Shown piece by piece: positions 1 to 11,689 of a stretch of DNA of 64,000 nucleotides. Source of the DNA: Plantago major (taxonomy: Eukaryota; Streptophyta; Magnoliopsida; Lamiales; Plantaginaceae); the NCBI GenBank assembly GCA_026545765.1, contig CM048841.1:75204217-75268216 (forward strand), in the 5' to 3' direction. A program made the translations under genes and the position numbers. Positions within the stretch are counted from its first letter, which is position 1; each line of letters opens with the position of its first letter. The notes below the pieces were generated by a model. The model was given only the letters and a program-made list of their open reading frames with translations. It made no database searches and was not told the DNA's origin.

Positions 1-10
1 GTTCTTGCAG

Positions 11-1352
11 AACAATGATCCTTATCTTGAGCTTGACATTTTGCAATTCATGGATGAAACTGAATCGGTATGTAATATGGTCATCTTAAACGCTAACAAA
101 AATAATGATTTTACTTTCAGGATTGTTGATTTGATGCTAACTGTACTTGATTTTTTATATGGAACAGAGGAAAAACAGGACAAGAAGGCTTAGGGAAGAA
201 CAGGCTACATATGTACAACTGAGTGAAGCGATGGATTGTCTTGAGCATATATGCTCGGAAGGTTGCACTAGTGTTGGACCGTATGACATGGATATAAGCC
301 AGCACAAGGGTCCGTGTAGCAAGTTCAAGACTTGCCAGGGAATTCAGCTTCTTATTCACCATTTTGGTAGTTGTAAGAAGAAGGTGAATGGGGGATGTGT
401 TCGTTGTAAGCGTATGTGGCAGCTCTTCCGTTTACACTCTTCGATTTGTGATCGACCTGATGAATGCAAAGTTCCCTTATGCAGGTAACTGAACGTAACA
501 CATAATTATCTCTTTACAATTTTCTCATGAAGTGGTGTTCTTTAGTTTGTTCAAAATCTTTTCAGTAGCATGACAATTAAGGTAGAAATGACTATTTTGT
601 TTCTTGAGAAGTTGATAAGTTTAGTAAACCCGCAGTTCATTGTCGATCATGTATCCTTGGCGATAATAACCAGAAGATAGCAAAAAAACTGTGTCCATAA
701 GTCATGTGCTTTTTTATGAAACCAGGCCAAATATATCAATATCAATATTCGCAATCTGTTAACTTATTGTTTGCCTTTGCCTACCGCAAATGTATTATCA
801 TGTAATCAATGGGTGTGATAAAGTTGTTATTTTCTTGGTGAGTTTTGCTCATTTGACAAATGACATAGCTCAAGCTGGCACAGTAGGGACATCATTTTTG
901 CTTTGTTTCTTGAACTTTTCTCCCATCTAATTGATGCTTGGCTGTCATGTATGAACTTTACATGCTAGATATTTTCATTCCTTGTCAAATTATCAGCTAG
1001 CATTTTGTCATGGAAACAGAAAATATCAAAGTCTTCTTTGCTTAGTTTCACTTTCACTTCATGATTAGAAATGGCATAGTAATAGAGAAACCTACAACTT
1101 GATAAATGATGTCGGTTTGCATAGTTTGAAACAATGAACCGAGTATCTAAAAGTCGTGTAATTTGTTGCAGAGAATTCAAGTTAAAGGCACAGACAGGTC
1201 GAAGAGGAAATGATCAGAGGTGGAAATTACTCGTGAAAAGGGTGGTATCCGCAAAAGTTATTGGTTCATTGGCGATTCAGAAGAGGAAGAGGGAAGAGGA
1301 ACCAAGAATTGAAGTGGACTATGAAGGGATGAGAAGCTTCACTGCAGAATGA
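11..1352 (+). CDS. BTB/POZ and TAZ domain protein (BT family), 3' part
   Basis: This is the C-terminal part of a BT-type scaffold protein; plant BT proteins act as substrate adaptors for CUL3 ubiquitin ligases and bind calmodulin through the C-terminus. Visible exons are 11-67, 168-484 and 1172-1352, each with GT-AG borders and matching phases. Exon 1 (NNDPYLELDILQFMDETES) is the end of the BACK-like region. Exon 2 carries the TAZ zinc finger, with Cys/His ligands in HKGPCSKFKTCQG, HHFGSCKKKV, GGCVRCKRMW and HSSICDRPDECKVPLC. Exon 3 is a basic tail with KRKREEEPRIE and ends in RSFTAE, as usual for the family. The BTB domain lies to the left of the window. Which BT paralogue this is cannot be told from this part. 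Confidence 0.93.
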
Positions 1353-3563
1353 GTTTAGAAAGCATTACTACATTAGGAATTTAGGATTAAGAAGAGTATG
1401 CTTGTTATTATTATTCCTTTTGGTACCCGGCTGCATATGAAATGGGTGAAATTTGTAAAAGCTAGTTAATATTTGCTTGGTTCTTGGTGTAACAGAGCAA
1501 TAGCACCCTCGTTTTACATGTGAGTTGGTAGCCATAATGGAACAGGGCCCAAAGTAGTTGATGAGCCCAAAAAGTTTTGTACATAAAGTGTGATCATCTA
1601 TCACTCCTTTTATTTTATTTTAATCTTTTATTGATTTGTTCATACATACCATTTTTTTTTTTTTTTGGAAGCCATAAGCATAGATAGATAATATTAAAAG
1701 TTGTTACATATTAGCCTCATTACGTGCCACAACTCGGCGAGGCAAAGTTGTTGAGAGGTTTACATTAAGTTTGTTTACAAGCCAAAAGGGACATTCAGTC
1801 CAAATAACCGCATTAGTCTTAAACAAAAGAGATGAGTTTTGCGCCTCATTGACAAAAGTTGGCGTTGTTGCATACTTTGCAATTTCACCTGCTACTTGGT
1901 TTTGCTCCCTATACACAAAGTGATTTGGAAATCTTCAATCTTGTCAGACAGCTCCAGTATGTCCTGGATTATTGGTTGTTGGTGCCATTGCGCTACTTGA
2001 GTCCTTTGGAAACAAGAACATACATGTTTAAAATCTGTTTGCACTAACAATTTATTAACATTCAGGAGCATAGCAAGTTGAAATCCTGTTCTTAGAGCAT
2101 GCAAGTTCAACATTGTTGATTCCTATTCTCCCTAGAAATTTAGCTCCAGCCCTTACATATCCTCCTAGATGATCCCTAATAATAAATCCAATCCCATAAT
2201 AATAATAACTTTCTACGTTACTTTATTTATGAATTTTAACCCAGGAATTTAAGTTTTTCACAAGGAGGACAAAATCAATTACTATACAAAGTCTTGAAAA
2301 TGAAATATATTTACCAAGTCACTGTGTGGATTAGAGATTCAAATCTAGATTGTATGTGAGCTAGAGACTATGATTTCATGATAAAATTACATCTCATATG
2401 TATGTGTAACACATGTTTTAATGAAAACTTCAACATGATGTTTGATATATATAACTCTAAACTCAACTTGAATTGAGTTGGAGAGTTGATAAATAGTGAG
2501 CAAACTCGAATCGAGTTTTTGAAGTTTGTGTTTGATGCTATTAAAATGTGATTTTTATAGGTACATTTGAATTTTGAAGTTTTGAATTATGCAGTTGATA
2601 GATAGTAAATCAACTCGAGTGACATTGTGGATAGTGGAGAAACAAACACAAAAATTAGGCGAAATTCAACTCGAGTTGAATTTTTTCAACTCAAATTCGG
2701 AGTCGAACAAACGGAAATGTTTCTAACTATAACCAAAATATTTTATGTTCATTTTATTCCTTCTATCTGTCTCCACGAGACTTACTTTTTTAATAAATTT
2801 AGATATCGATTAAAATCAAGAAAAAATCAGGTTAAAATAGATATTTTTAATGAGATATGGGTGATTATCCATTGAATATCAAGTGACATAATTTTGTTTT
2901 CTATTTATTTCTTTGAGCCGTATCAACTGATTCTACATGGTTGCAGTTATATCACTTATCACATACGAAGATGACGATGGCCTAGGAACCAATATACACT
3001 TGATGATGGGTTGTCAACTTGGCATGTTAATTAATTGTAGCTGCCTCCTTCCTTCGTATCAAAGAGCCAAAAGCACTTTCGGCGTTATTGCTGCACTTGC
3101 TAATTCTCATGTCCCTAAACTTCACCAAAGGGACTCCACCAGATAGATACTTTCACTCAAATCAAATCATATCCATCATTTCCTCGATCAACTTTCTTCA
3201 CCACTTTATTCAATAAAAATATGCTGAGAAAAACGAACCTTAGTCTAGTTAGCGGAATTGAGGTGCTAATGAGATTGAAAACAGGTTAAGTATCTTTCAA
3301 GGCTGGACCAGTTCGTTCTAATTAAGGATACCTGAAATTAAGAGGGAAGGGATTAAAACATTTTTATACTATTTGCATTGGAAAAACTAGATGGTGACTT
3401 AAGGGTTGGAATGAGGCTTGAACCTCCCAATAAGTATGTGTAGCGTAACAAATAATGTACCTTATACTAGATTGACGACATTTATTTATAGGTTTTGGGA
3501 AGATGATCAACCTTCGTAAAATTTGGAATCTTAATTATGTATCACATGTTCTTGTAAGGATTG
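1353..3563. other. Intergenic, repeat-bearing
   Basis: No host gene is seen after the BT stop codon. The first few hundred bases are probably its 3' UTR. Then comes a LINE 3' end (separate entry). Bases 2440-2710 hold scattered inverted copies of AACTCGAGTT-like words that may be an old TIR element too worn to delimit. The rest is AT-rich sequence without recognisable content. Confidence 0.6.
1652..2220 (-). mobile_element. LINE (L1-type) 3' end with RNase H-like domain remnant
   Basis: On the minus strand the sequence reads GIGFVIRDHLGGYVRAGAKF near 2215-2140 and REQNQVAGEIAKYA near 1910-1865, the typical start and end of the RNase H-like domain at the 3' end of plant L1 elements. Several frame changes separate them, so the domain is dead. 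A run of 15 T at 1652-1666 on the plus strand is the poly(A) tail of the minus-strand element. The copy is 5'-truncated; no reverse transcriptase is present, and I could not find a convincing target duplication. Confidence 0.75.
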
Positions 3564-4625
3564 TAGGGGTGTTCAAACTCCGGTCCAAACCGGAAAATGG
3601 ACCGTAACCGGACCGGATGATCCGGTTCGGTTTGGACCGGATCGATTTTCGGTCTATACAAATTGGTACATTCCGGTTCCGGTTGGAATCCGGTCAAAAA
3701 CCTGAAAAATCCGGTCCCAAATCGGAAAGACCGGATTATTATATTTGAGGTATAAGAAATGTATTTGAGCTACCACGTTAGAGGAAGTTATTAGTTGGCT
3801 TGAACTGAAAATATTTATAACTCTGATAAATGTCATCTAGTCTAGAGGAATTTGATTGCCAAGATTATAATAAGAAGCAAATGAGACCCACACCAGAAAC
3901 TATTGGAGAAAAGAGGGAAAAAAAAAAATTCCCCGGAACTGTCCCCCTTCCACAAATTTGAAGGTACATTCCCATGGCCATAGCAGTACAAATGTCTGAT
4001 GGTGCATTAAAAATCCTACCCTTAATCTACCTTAGCAAAACAAAACGACACGTATATGATGAAATAATTAGAGACAATTAGCATAATGAAACAAACATGG
4101 TATAAATAGTTGACAGACAAATATCTGCAGTAAAAATTCAATTAAGGCATTTCATCAAACAATTGACAGACGACATAAATTTAGTTATTACCTATGTATA
4201 TGGTAACTAATCAATTGTAGTGGGTACTTTTATTTTTCTATTTTATAATGATCGTATGTGTAATCTGCTTTTTCAAGTTTTGCTAACAATTCTTCACTTA
4301 TAAAACTAAACAATGACATCCATAATATCATTTGCTAATTGCTCTTCATTAGAATTAATCAAAAGAGTGTAGTTGGGGTGATATTGTATTAGATTAATTA
4401 TGTAGGAAAGTTGAAGCAGGATTAGTATTATTTACATTTTCAATATACAAATTTTATAGCTCCCTTCCCTAACATTAGTGCTAATCCGGTCTAAAACCGG
4501 AACCGAACCATAATATATGGTTCGGTTTCGGTCCGGGTCGGATACATTTCGGATCAGTTTCCGGTCCATGATATTTCATGATTCCGGTTCCAGTCCATTC
4601 CGGTTGTGGACCGGTGAATAACCCT
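3564..4625. mobile_element. Non-autonomous hAT-type DNA transposon
   Basis: The element is bounded by a perfect 8-bp direct repeat, AAGGATTG, at 3556-3563 and 4626-4633, the target size typical of hAT elements. Its ends read TAGGGGTGTTCA on the left and, in reverse complement, AGGGTTATTCA on the right. Inside each end, about 150 bp (3575-3735 and 4480-4615) is packed with CCGGT/ACCGG words in both orientations, as expected of subterminal transposase-binding sites. The middle is AT-rich and has no transposase coding sequence, so the copy depends on a relative elsewhere. The right border may shift by one base because the terminal A could belong to either the element or the target repeat. Confidence 0.8.
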
Positions 4626-4633
4626 AAGGATTG

Positions 4634-5077
4634 GTGGCCCCAGATGATCTAGTTACACCCTAGGTTACTTGGGCTCATACCCATCACTAATCATGATATT
4701 TTGCATTACTGACTTACTTACTGTGACCCACTTGGGCTCGGACCCACATCTAGCCCGAGGCACCCTTTGCTTGATCACCCCAATTCGTGATAGTTCAATA
4801 TGCTAATTGATCTAAGGTCAAACATGCCACTCGGCTGACCGAGCAGTCGAGGCTATTCCATAATTGTACTTATGAGGTCCAAAAACTTGCAAGAACATAT
4901 TCCAAGTTTATAATGCCAGTAAAGATTTTGAAATCGTATACTGTAAGGAGGCAAAAATAAATCTGATGAAATACTGCAATGCCTTGTTATGCATATTCCC
5001 AAGATTAGGCCAGTGAATTGATACAAAAAGTTCAATGATGAATTAATTTAGCCTTAGTTTGAACAATTTGATGCTAT
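4634..5077. other. Intergenic, nothing recognised
   Basis: This stretch between the hAT element and the gag fossil has no open frame or repeat I recognise. It contains CT/GA-balanced sequence with short words such as TTGGGCTC repeated twice. Confidence 0.4.
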
Positions 5078-5785
5078 CTATACTTTTCCTTTGCCTCTAT
5101 CTGCAGGTGCATGTCCTTGCAATTTATGACATTTATCCTTTCTTTGTTTCCGTTGATGACAAACACCATTGTTCTTAGCTCCCCTGTAGCAAGTGGTAAT
5201 ACTAGCAAGAGATACAACCAGATTTGGATCGTTATCGTCTTCATATGTCCGACTTGTAGCCGCAGATGATCTCTTACTTCGTCGTCTGCCAACCACTGCA
5301 GCTCCTTGCCTTTCGTCTTGAATAACAAGAGTCAGCATTTGGTTCAGTGAAGGCAAAGGGCTCACTGACAGTATTTGCCCTCGAACAGTAGAGAACTTTT
5401 TATTCAATCCCATCAAAAATTTCATCGCCATGTTTTGTTCATTAATCTCGTGTAAACTTGAAATGCAATGACAAGTACAGTTGGTCATTGCACCACAAGT
5501 GCACGCAGGTACCGAACAATACTGATGATATTCTCGCCAGAGTGAGTCGAGCTTATTGAAGTATGCGCTGACAGTCATAGGTCCTTGATTAATCGAATGT
5601 ATGTTCTTCAATAGGTCAAAGATTCTAAGGCCGTTACCTTGCGAGAATCTCTCTGGCAACAAGCTCCACATCTCAGCTACGGTGTCAATACCGCATGATG
5701 CTGGTGAAAAAGAGGGATGAAATGTTTTAAAAGTTCCGGTTGAACCTGTTTTGTTCATCGTGTTATGTATGGAAAAATGCTCCAA
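5078..5785 (-). mobile_element. Copia-type LTR retrotransposon gag fossil (copy 1)
   Basis: A 235-codon stretch resembles the gag polyprotein of Ty1/copia elements. It includes ERFSQGNGLRIFDLLKNIHS and YFNKLDSLWREY, words characteristic of the gag domain found beside UBN2-type plant copia elements. Only a gag piece is present. I see no LTRs, protease, integrase or reverse transcriptase next to it. It sits directly downstream of a PP2-like partial gene on the same strand and belongs to a block duplicated at 11.4-13.4 kb. The fragment looks fairly well kept for a fossil. Confidence 0.75.
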
Positions 5786-5819
5786 GATTTTGGATTTTTG
5801 ATTGAGAAAATTATAGTGC

Positions 5820-6470
5820 TCAGTTACCTACATCATCAGAAGATGGAAATGTCAAGCCCTGGCCATCTGCTTTTATGTCATCTGTCTCATAGGCAGAAGC
5901 ATGACAAGGGCGAAATATGATACCTTCAACAATGAGGCCAGTTTTCCAAGTACTATACTCCAACACCCATGCCTCTACAGCCTTATCTTGACCATCGACA
6001 TAAAAATTTCCAATTTCTAGTTCCATCCACTTATTAGCTCCAGATTGGCCTGTCTTGTATGGAATGTAAACAGTTTGAGCTCTCTCCTGAGCATGTCTAT
6101 CGGCTTCCTCATGGAAAAAACTAACAACCACCTTAACTGATTCGAAGCCATTAGACCATTCTGCTAATTTGAACACCAAATATGCTGCATAGGAAGTAAA
6201 TGGCGACAAAACTTGTGTCTTTATCCTGCCTCGAATGTCAAGACATTTGCCACAGTGAAGCACTGCAACCTCAGAAAATTTGCAAGAAAGCGGATAAAAA
6301 ATAATTTGAATAGTATGTTACTGATCGAACTTATAAAATACTACCATTCAAATTAGGAACCTGGAATCCGCAAGTTTGGTCCAGTCACAGTATTGAGAGG
6401 GGCGTCGTGTTAGAATATGAAGTTCTCTAGTTCCTACCGTGTAACATATTTTTCCATCCCTTTCTTGCGT
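5820..6470 (-). pseudogene. PP2 (phloem lectin) partial copy 1, exons 2-3 only
   Basis: The plus-strand interval encodes, on the minus strand, two PP2-domain exons matching exons 2 and 3 of the intact gene at 13.0-15.3 kb. About 6470-6365 reads GKICYTVGTRELHILTRRPS. From about 6280 to 5828 it reads VLHCGKCLDIRGRIKT, WMELEIGNFYVDGQDKAVEA and STWKTGLIVEGIIFRPC. The second part stays open to a plausible donor at about 5828. There is no counterpart of the intact gene's exon 1 upstream, nor of exon 4 downstream; instead a copia gag fossil follows. I take this as a non-functional partial duplicate, though the PP2 exons have few lesions. Confidence 0.75.
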
Positions 6471-7240
6471 GCATATCAGATTGGCATTTATACACACAGA
6501 CATAATTTATCACGCTCTGATGGTGAGCTACGAGCTGTAAACAATCTGCACAGACATAACAAGACTTTTGTAACCTTCACATAAGGAAATGAACATTATG
6601 AATAGCGTTGTTTCTGATTGATTGATTGATTGATTAAAAAAATATTACTTAGCATGCTACAGAAAGTTCCCAGAAGGGAAAAATGAAATGAAGTTTTACC
6701 TTAGACTCCGATTTTGATCCTATTACGTGTATACTATATACTTATGTGGGTCTGTGGGAGAGGAGTCATTTCAAAGTCAGCCGATCATGGTCGAAAACTA
6801 TCCTTGTAAGTCTTGTTACAACTTTTTACTTGTTACACTCGAGACAAAAACTTTTAAGCTATCCTGCCTAGCTACTTGAGATCATTTACAAGGTGTAGCC
6901 TAGTGATGAACGTCCCATTAATTAGACCCCATCAGATGATACCTCATCAGTTTCAAGGCATAAAAAAGAAGAATTTGGACTCATTTAATCAACTGGATTG
7001 CTAAGCAATCTGATCCTATACTGCATTTAGGGACTTGACTTGTTGCGTAACACAGATACCAGTGACCAAGAAAAATATGTTACTCCTTTATTTGATCCAA
7101 ATTTAAGGCCATTTTTGGAAGGTATTTAGTCAGCCTGCAATTGTTTCTGTTTAGTTTAACAGAGATCCAATTGACTGAAAAGAAGTGGCATTTTAAGTTT
7201 CCCACACATTCAAAGATGATATGTTCAAATTATATGTTGC

Positions 7241-7597
7241 CTATATCTTTACAATGGAGGAAGAAGTGCCTTCTAACCGTTTAACATCTATACCTCTTGT
7301 GTCGAAACTAGGATCTACCTCCAGTACTTGTTTGACACAGAACTTAAATCCTATATATATGGAAAACGCTTTTGATGCAAACTTGTGCTTGTCAACTTTA
7401 AGTTTGTCCAAGTTCTTATATATTACACTCTTCCACTGCACTTGTAGCACGGGCCTCACAATCTTCAAGTTTCCTTTCAAATTCTTTAATTTTCTCATTA
7501 GGCTTGTTCTTATATCCTCTTGCTGATATTGATGTGCCTTTACGCCTCAACCAAACTTTTTTCCTCAACTCCTCCAACTCAGATCCTTTGCTGCAAT
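7241..7597 (-). pseudogene. Broken copy of the PP2-gene last exon (coiled coil)
   Basis: The minus strand resembles exon 5 of the intact PP2 gene. It reads SELEELRKKV, then KIKEFERKLEDCEARATSAV in one frame, and KVDKHKFASKAFS, VKQVLEVDPSFDTR and EGTSSSIVKI in another, so it carries at least one frameshift. Similarity to 13,045-13,396 stops abruptly near 7597, which marks the right edge of the duplicated block. It is the displaced 3' end of a PP2 gene whose upstream exons are missing here. Confidence 0.75.
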
Positions 7598-8392
7598 GAC
7601 ATATTTCGCGAACGTTACAAGAGTAATAACGGGTAATTCCAATTACAAAATGGGGATTTGCTCTTGTATATATCAAACCTCTCCTCATTTGAAAATTAAC
7701 ACTTCAATTTATGGTTGGTACATGGTTGGGAGTCGGGTAGATGAGATGATTTAATGGTTTTAGTTTGTACTTGCTCATCATTTATGTTCCTGGTCTCTTA
7801 AAGATGAAATCTGATTATTATACATGCATCAGCATTAAGTTGCTTAGCCAAGTCCTATTCAAGATCAAGTTGGCATGAAGTTTCTGGTGCGTTAGATGAT
7901 TTCAAACTTCGATTAATTCTTGTTAATACTTAATAGTGTCAAAGATATATCGCAAAACTCAAGTTCTACTTATAAAGAAGAATTATGTATTATACTCGAA
8001 GAAGAATTATGCTATTAAACTCAAGTCATTTAGTCATTCACTAATGTACGTAGATTCCTTCCAATACCTTGTGAAATAAAAAAATCTCCAAGCAGTAGCT
8101 GCTCATTTCCTAGACTGTGTTAGAATTGAGGTTTATGGTTTTCCTGCATTTTAATTTGTGCTCCAGAAATTTACATCTTCTTTTTCGTTGATTACAAACA
8201 GAGTTCATGTAGGGTTGAATACTTGAATGCACCAATTGACCAAGTTGCTAGATCTGCTAAAAATTGCAAGCAACTTGCATGCATTTAATTTTGGGAGTGC
8301 TCATGTAGCTAAACTTCACCGTACAAGAAGTCTTTGCAGTCTTCTGGTAAATTATTGTAGAGAATTTTCTTGAAGCCAAGTCTATATATTGA
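7598..8392. other. Intergenic, nothing recognised
   Basis: This is AT-rich spacer between the duplicated PP2 block and the receptor-like protein pseudogene. Its right part would have been that gene's promoter. I recognise no gene or repeat. Confidence 0.4.
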
Positions 8393-11391
8393 ATGAATCT
8401 CATTGGTAGTCCTCATTCAACACCTTTTCTTCATTTGGAGTTTTCCAATACTCTCTTTGCTCTGAAAACATGCCTTCCCCTTAATTCACTTTTTTTCCTG
8501 CTAATTGTCATCCTGGCATCTTTCAACTTCACTCATTGTAATGGAAGAAGCAATGGCGTTGTTTGTCACGAAACCGAGAAACAAGCCCTTTTGGGTTTCA
8601 AGCTCTCTGTGGATGATCCTGATGGCCTACTTTCAACTTGGAGGCCTAAAGTTGATTGCTGCATGTGGGAACATGTTGCTTGCAGCAACATGACCGGTCG
8701 TGTTCTTGAACTCCATCTTCAAAATCCCAATCAATGGTGGTTTCCGGGTTTGATGTTGTCTCAACCTACTGGTTCGGGCTTGAATGGAACATTAGATGAT
8801 TCTTTGCTCAAGCTGACACATCTAAGATATCTTGACCTGAGCCTGAATTACTTTGAAGGTGCAATCCCAACCTTCATTGGATCGTTCCAAAATTTGGAGT
8901 ATCTGGATTTATCGCATGCTGGTTTCAAAGGAACTATTCCTCATACTATTGGCAATCTTTCAAGCCTACACACTTGAGCGTTGGGACAAGAATACTCATA
9001 TGAATGGTTGCAGCAAGAGAAATTATATTTTCGGTTGCCACTTGAAGTTAATAGCCTTGAATGGTTATCTGGACTTACCCGTTTGGAGCATTTGGACTTG
9101 AGTTTTGTGAACTTGAGCAGAGCAGTCAATTGGCTACAGGTGATGAACACACTTCCCTCTTTAGTTGAGCTGCACTTGCAAAATGCTATGCCATATTCAT
9201 TTGTCCCGCTAGATGAGGTAAATTTTCCTTCTTTGACAAATCTTGATCTTTCTAGAAATAGAATCCTTGAATTTTTTCCAAGTTGGATTTTACAAATCAA
9301 GAAGCTTACACATCTCTATCTAAGATCGAATGATCCAATGTCATTCCTAGTAGTACTTCCAACTTAACAAAGCTTCAATACCTTGATTTTTCCTTTGGTA
9401 ACTTGCCATCCATACATGATTGGATTGCAAGCCACTTGAGTAAATTTCTATGAGTGGAAACATTTTACATGGTTCAATTTCTAGTGCAATAGGAAATTTA
9501 ACCTCTCTGGCCTTCCTTGGAAATACCAAGTGAAGTTTCTAAGTTGTGCAATATCCAGAGTCTAGATTTATCTAATAATCAGTTGCAGGGAGCAATATCT
9601 AATACATTTACAAATGTGACAAATTGCTCTTTAGGATCTAAGGAATAACAAACTTTTTGGTCATTTGACTGATCAATTTGGAGACTTTATAAGTCTCAAG
9701 AGCCTTGATCTTGGTGAAAATTCATTGTTCGGCCAAATTTCAAAAAAATTAGGGATGTTATCCTCCTTAGAATATTTACGATTAGATCAAAACAAATTTA
9801 GTGGGAATCTTCTAGAGAGCATGGGGCAACTTTCGAACTTGAAAAGCTTTTGGTTGACTGACAACATGCTAGAGGGGTTTGTGCGCGAAAATCACTTTGC
9901 CAATCTAACAAACTTAGATTCTTTCGCTGCCTCTCGAAATGACTTGACTTTGGAAGTTGGCACCAACTGGGCTCCAACTTTCAGGGTTTCAACTCTTGAA
10001 CTACAATCATGGAACTTGGGTTCCGTCCGTAAGATCCCTCCGTGGCTCCAAATGCAAAGAAACAACATACTGCAACTAGACTTGTCCAATACTGGAATTG
10101 CATATCAATTTGCGAGCTGGTTTTGGGAAATCCACTTTCTAAATCTCGCTCACAACCAACTACATGCAGAAATTCCAGATAGCATAAATCTCCAAGAAGG
10201 TCCTAGGGTTGCATATTTGAGTAAGGCTCTGTTCTCTTCATCTGAAAACTCATTAATTTCAGTTCAGATCCATTCAGTTCAGTTCTGCTTAGTTCATTTT
10301 TATACTACAATTCAGTTCAGATCAGTTTAGTTATCTTCAGACGAAGAGAACAAGGCCTGACAACCAATTTAATGGCTCATTGCCACGAATTGGATATGGC
10401 ATGACTGAACTAGATCTCTCCAACAATTGGTTTTCAGGAGATTTACATCGCTTTATTTGTGACGAACAAGAGCAAAGACTTGAGATTCTAGATGTTGGGA
10501 AAATTTTCTTGTCCGGAATGATACCTGGTTGCTGGGAGAAATGGCCGTTTCTAAGAGTCTTGAATTTGGGAAATAACTTCTTGTCAGGTCGTATTCCAAC
10601 GTCCATTGATTTGCTTACTAATTTACTGTCGTTGGACCTTTACAACAACAAACTTTCTGGTCAAATACCATCTTTGCGAAGTTGCTCCCTTTTGAGTAAA
10701 ATTGACCTTGCTTACAATCAGTTGTCTGGAAATCTTCCAACACCATTAGGAGTACACCTTCCCAATTTAGGAATTCTCATTCTACGCTCGAACAACCTGA
10801 GCGGAAAAATTTCCCCTGATATTTGTGGATTTAGATCTCTTCAGATCTTAGATTTCTCCAACAACAAATTTTTTGGGACAATTCCAAGTTGTGTAGACAA
10901 TTTTCTTCCAATGGCTTCAAAATAACGGTTTCTTGGTTCACCTGACAGGAAATGGAAATATCATTACACAACTCATAGTAATGGATCCTTCATTGAGAGT
11001 GCAAATGTTGCCACGAAAGGAGGCAAGTTTCAGTAAGATACCATTCTTGGTATCCTAGCCAATTTGTCAGGAGAAATCCCGGAGCAACTGACAAAACTTC
11101 ACAAACTAAGATCCCTCAATTTGTCAGGAAATCACTTTGGAGGAATGATCCCGCATGGCATTGGAGACATGAAGGAATTGGAGTCTCTTGATCTCTCAAG
11201 GAACTCTCTCTCCGGAGAAATTCCTTATTTGCTAGCTATTTTAACGAAGCTGAATCACCTAAATTTGTCTTACAACAACTTGACTGGGAGAATACCGCAA
11301 AGCATACAAATCATGGGTTTTCCTCAATCTGGATTTTTCGGAAATAAACTCTGTGGACTTCCACTGCCAAGTAGTAATTGTTACAATAGGT
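8393..11391 (+). pseudogene. LRR receptor-like protein (RLP) pseudogene
   Basis: RLPs are cell-surface proteins with an extracellular LRR array, one membrane segment and a short tail; many detect pathogens. This copy starts with a signal peptide (hydrophobic NSLFFLLIVILASFNF), then the LRR N-terminal cap (CHETEKQALLGFKLSVDDPD, DCCMWEHVAC), then many LRRs such as LRYLDLSLNYFEGAIP and LESLDLSRNSLSGEIP, ending in GNKLCGLPLP. It is dead. There is an in-frame TGA at 8975-8977, a TAA at 9365-9367 followed by about 300 bp of broken frame, a MITE inserted at 10,225-10,357, and another stop at 10,923. The 3' end, with the transmembrane segment and tail, was cut off at about 11,392, where the duplicated gag/PP2 block begins. 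It resembles the EIX/Cf class by its cap and last repeats. Confidence 0.88.
10225..10357. mobile_element. Tourist-like MITE inserted in the RLP pseudogene
   Basis: This is a 133-bp element with imperfect terminal inverted repeats (GGCTCTGTTCTCTTCATCTG at left; right end in reverse complement GGCCTTGTTCTCTTCGTCTG). It is flanked by TAA on the left and TGA on the right, a 3-bp target repeat of the PIF/Harbinger type with one change. LRR coding sequence continues on both sides. A second family member lies at 59,357-59,484. Confidence 0.8.
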
Positions 11392-11640
11392 TCTCGCCAG
11401 TGTGAGTCGAGCTTATTGAAGTATGCGATGACAGTCATATATGTCCTTGATTTATCGAATGTATGTTCTTCAATAGGTCAAAGATTCTAAGGCCGTTACC
11501 TTGCGAGAATCTCTCTGGCAACAAGCTCCACATCTCAGCTACAGTGTCAATCTGGCATGATGCTGGTGATAAAAGAGGGATGAAATGTTTTAAAGCGCCG
11601 GTTGGACCTGCTTTGCTCATAGTGTTATACTATATGGAAT
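11392..11640 (-). mobile_element. Copia-type gag fossil (copy 2)
   Basis: This is a short piece of the same copia-type gag found at 5078-5785, carried in the duplicated block. It includes WSLLPERFSQGNGLRIFDLL. It abuts the truncated RLP pseudogene on the left and a PP2 partial copy on the right. It is broken and has no LTRs. Confidence 0.7.
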
Positions 11641-11689
11641 AATGTTCCAAGATTTTTTACATTTTGATTGCCAAAAATCTAGTGCTTAG

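Larger units (their letters stand above)
5531..7597. repeat. Segmental duplication, copy 1 (partner 11,392-13,396)
   Basis: The order gag piece, PP2 exons 3 and 2, spacer, PP2 exon 5 (plus-strand order) recurs at 11,392-13,396 in the same orientation. Spacer sequence also matches, for example TACAAGGTGTAGCCT near 6888 and 12,733 and TATCTTTACAATGGAGGAAG near 7243 and 13,047. Numerous substitutions and indels separate the copies. Confidence 0.8.

Noticed and set aside
2440-2710. Inverted AACTCGAGTT-like words suggesting another MITE
   Set aside because: Ends could not be paired convincingly and no target repeat was found.
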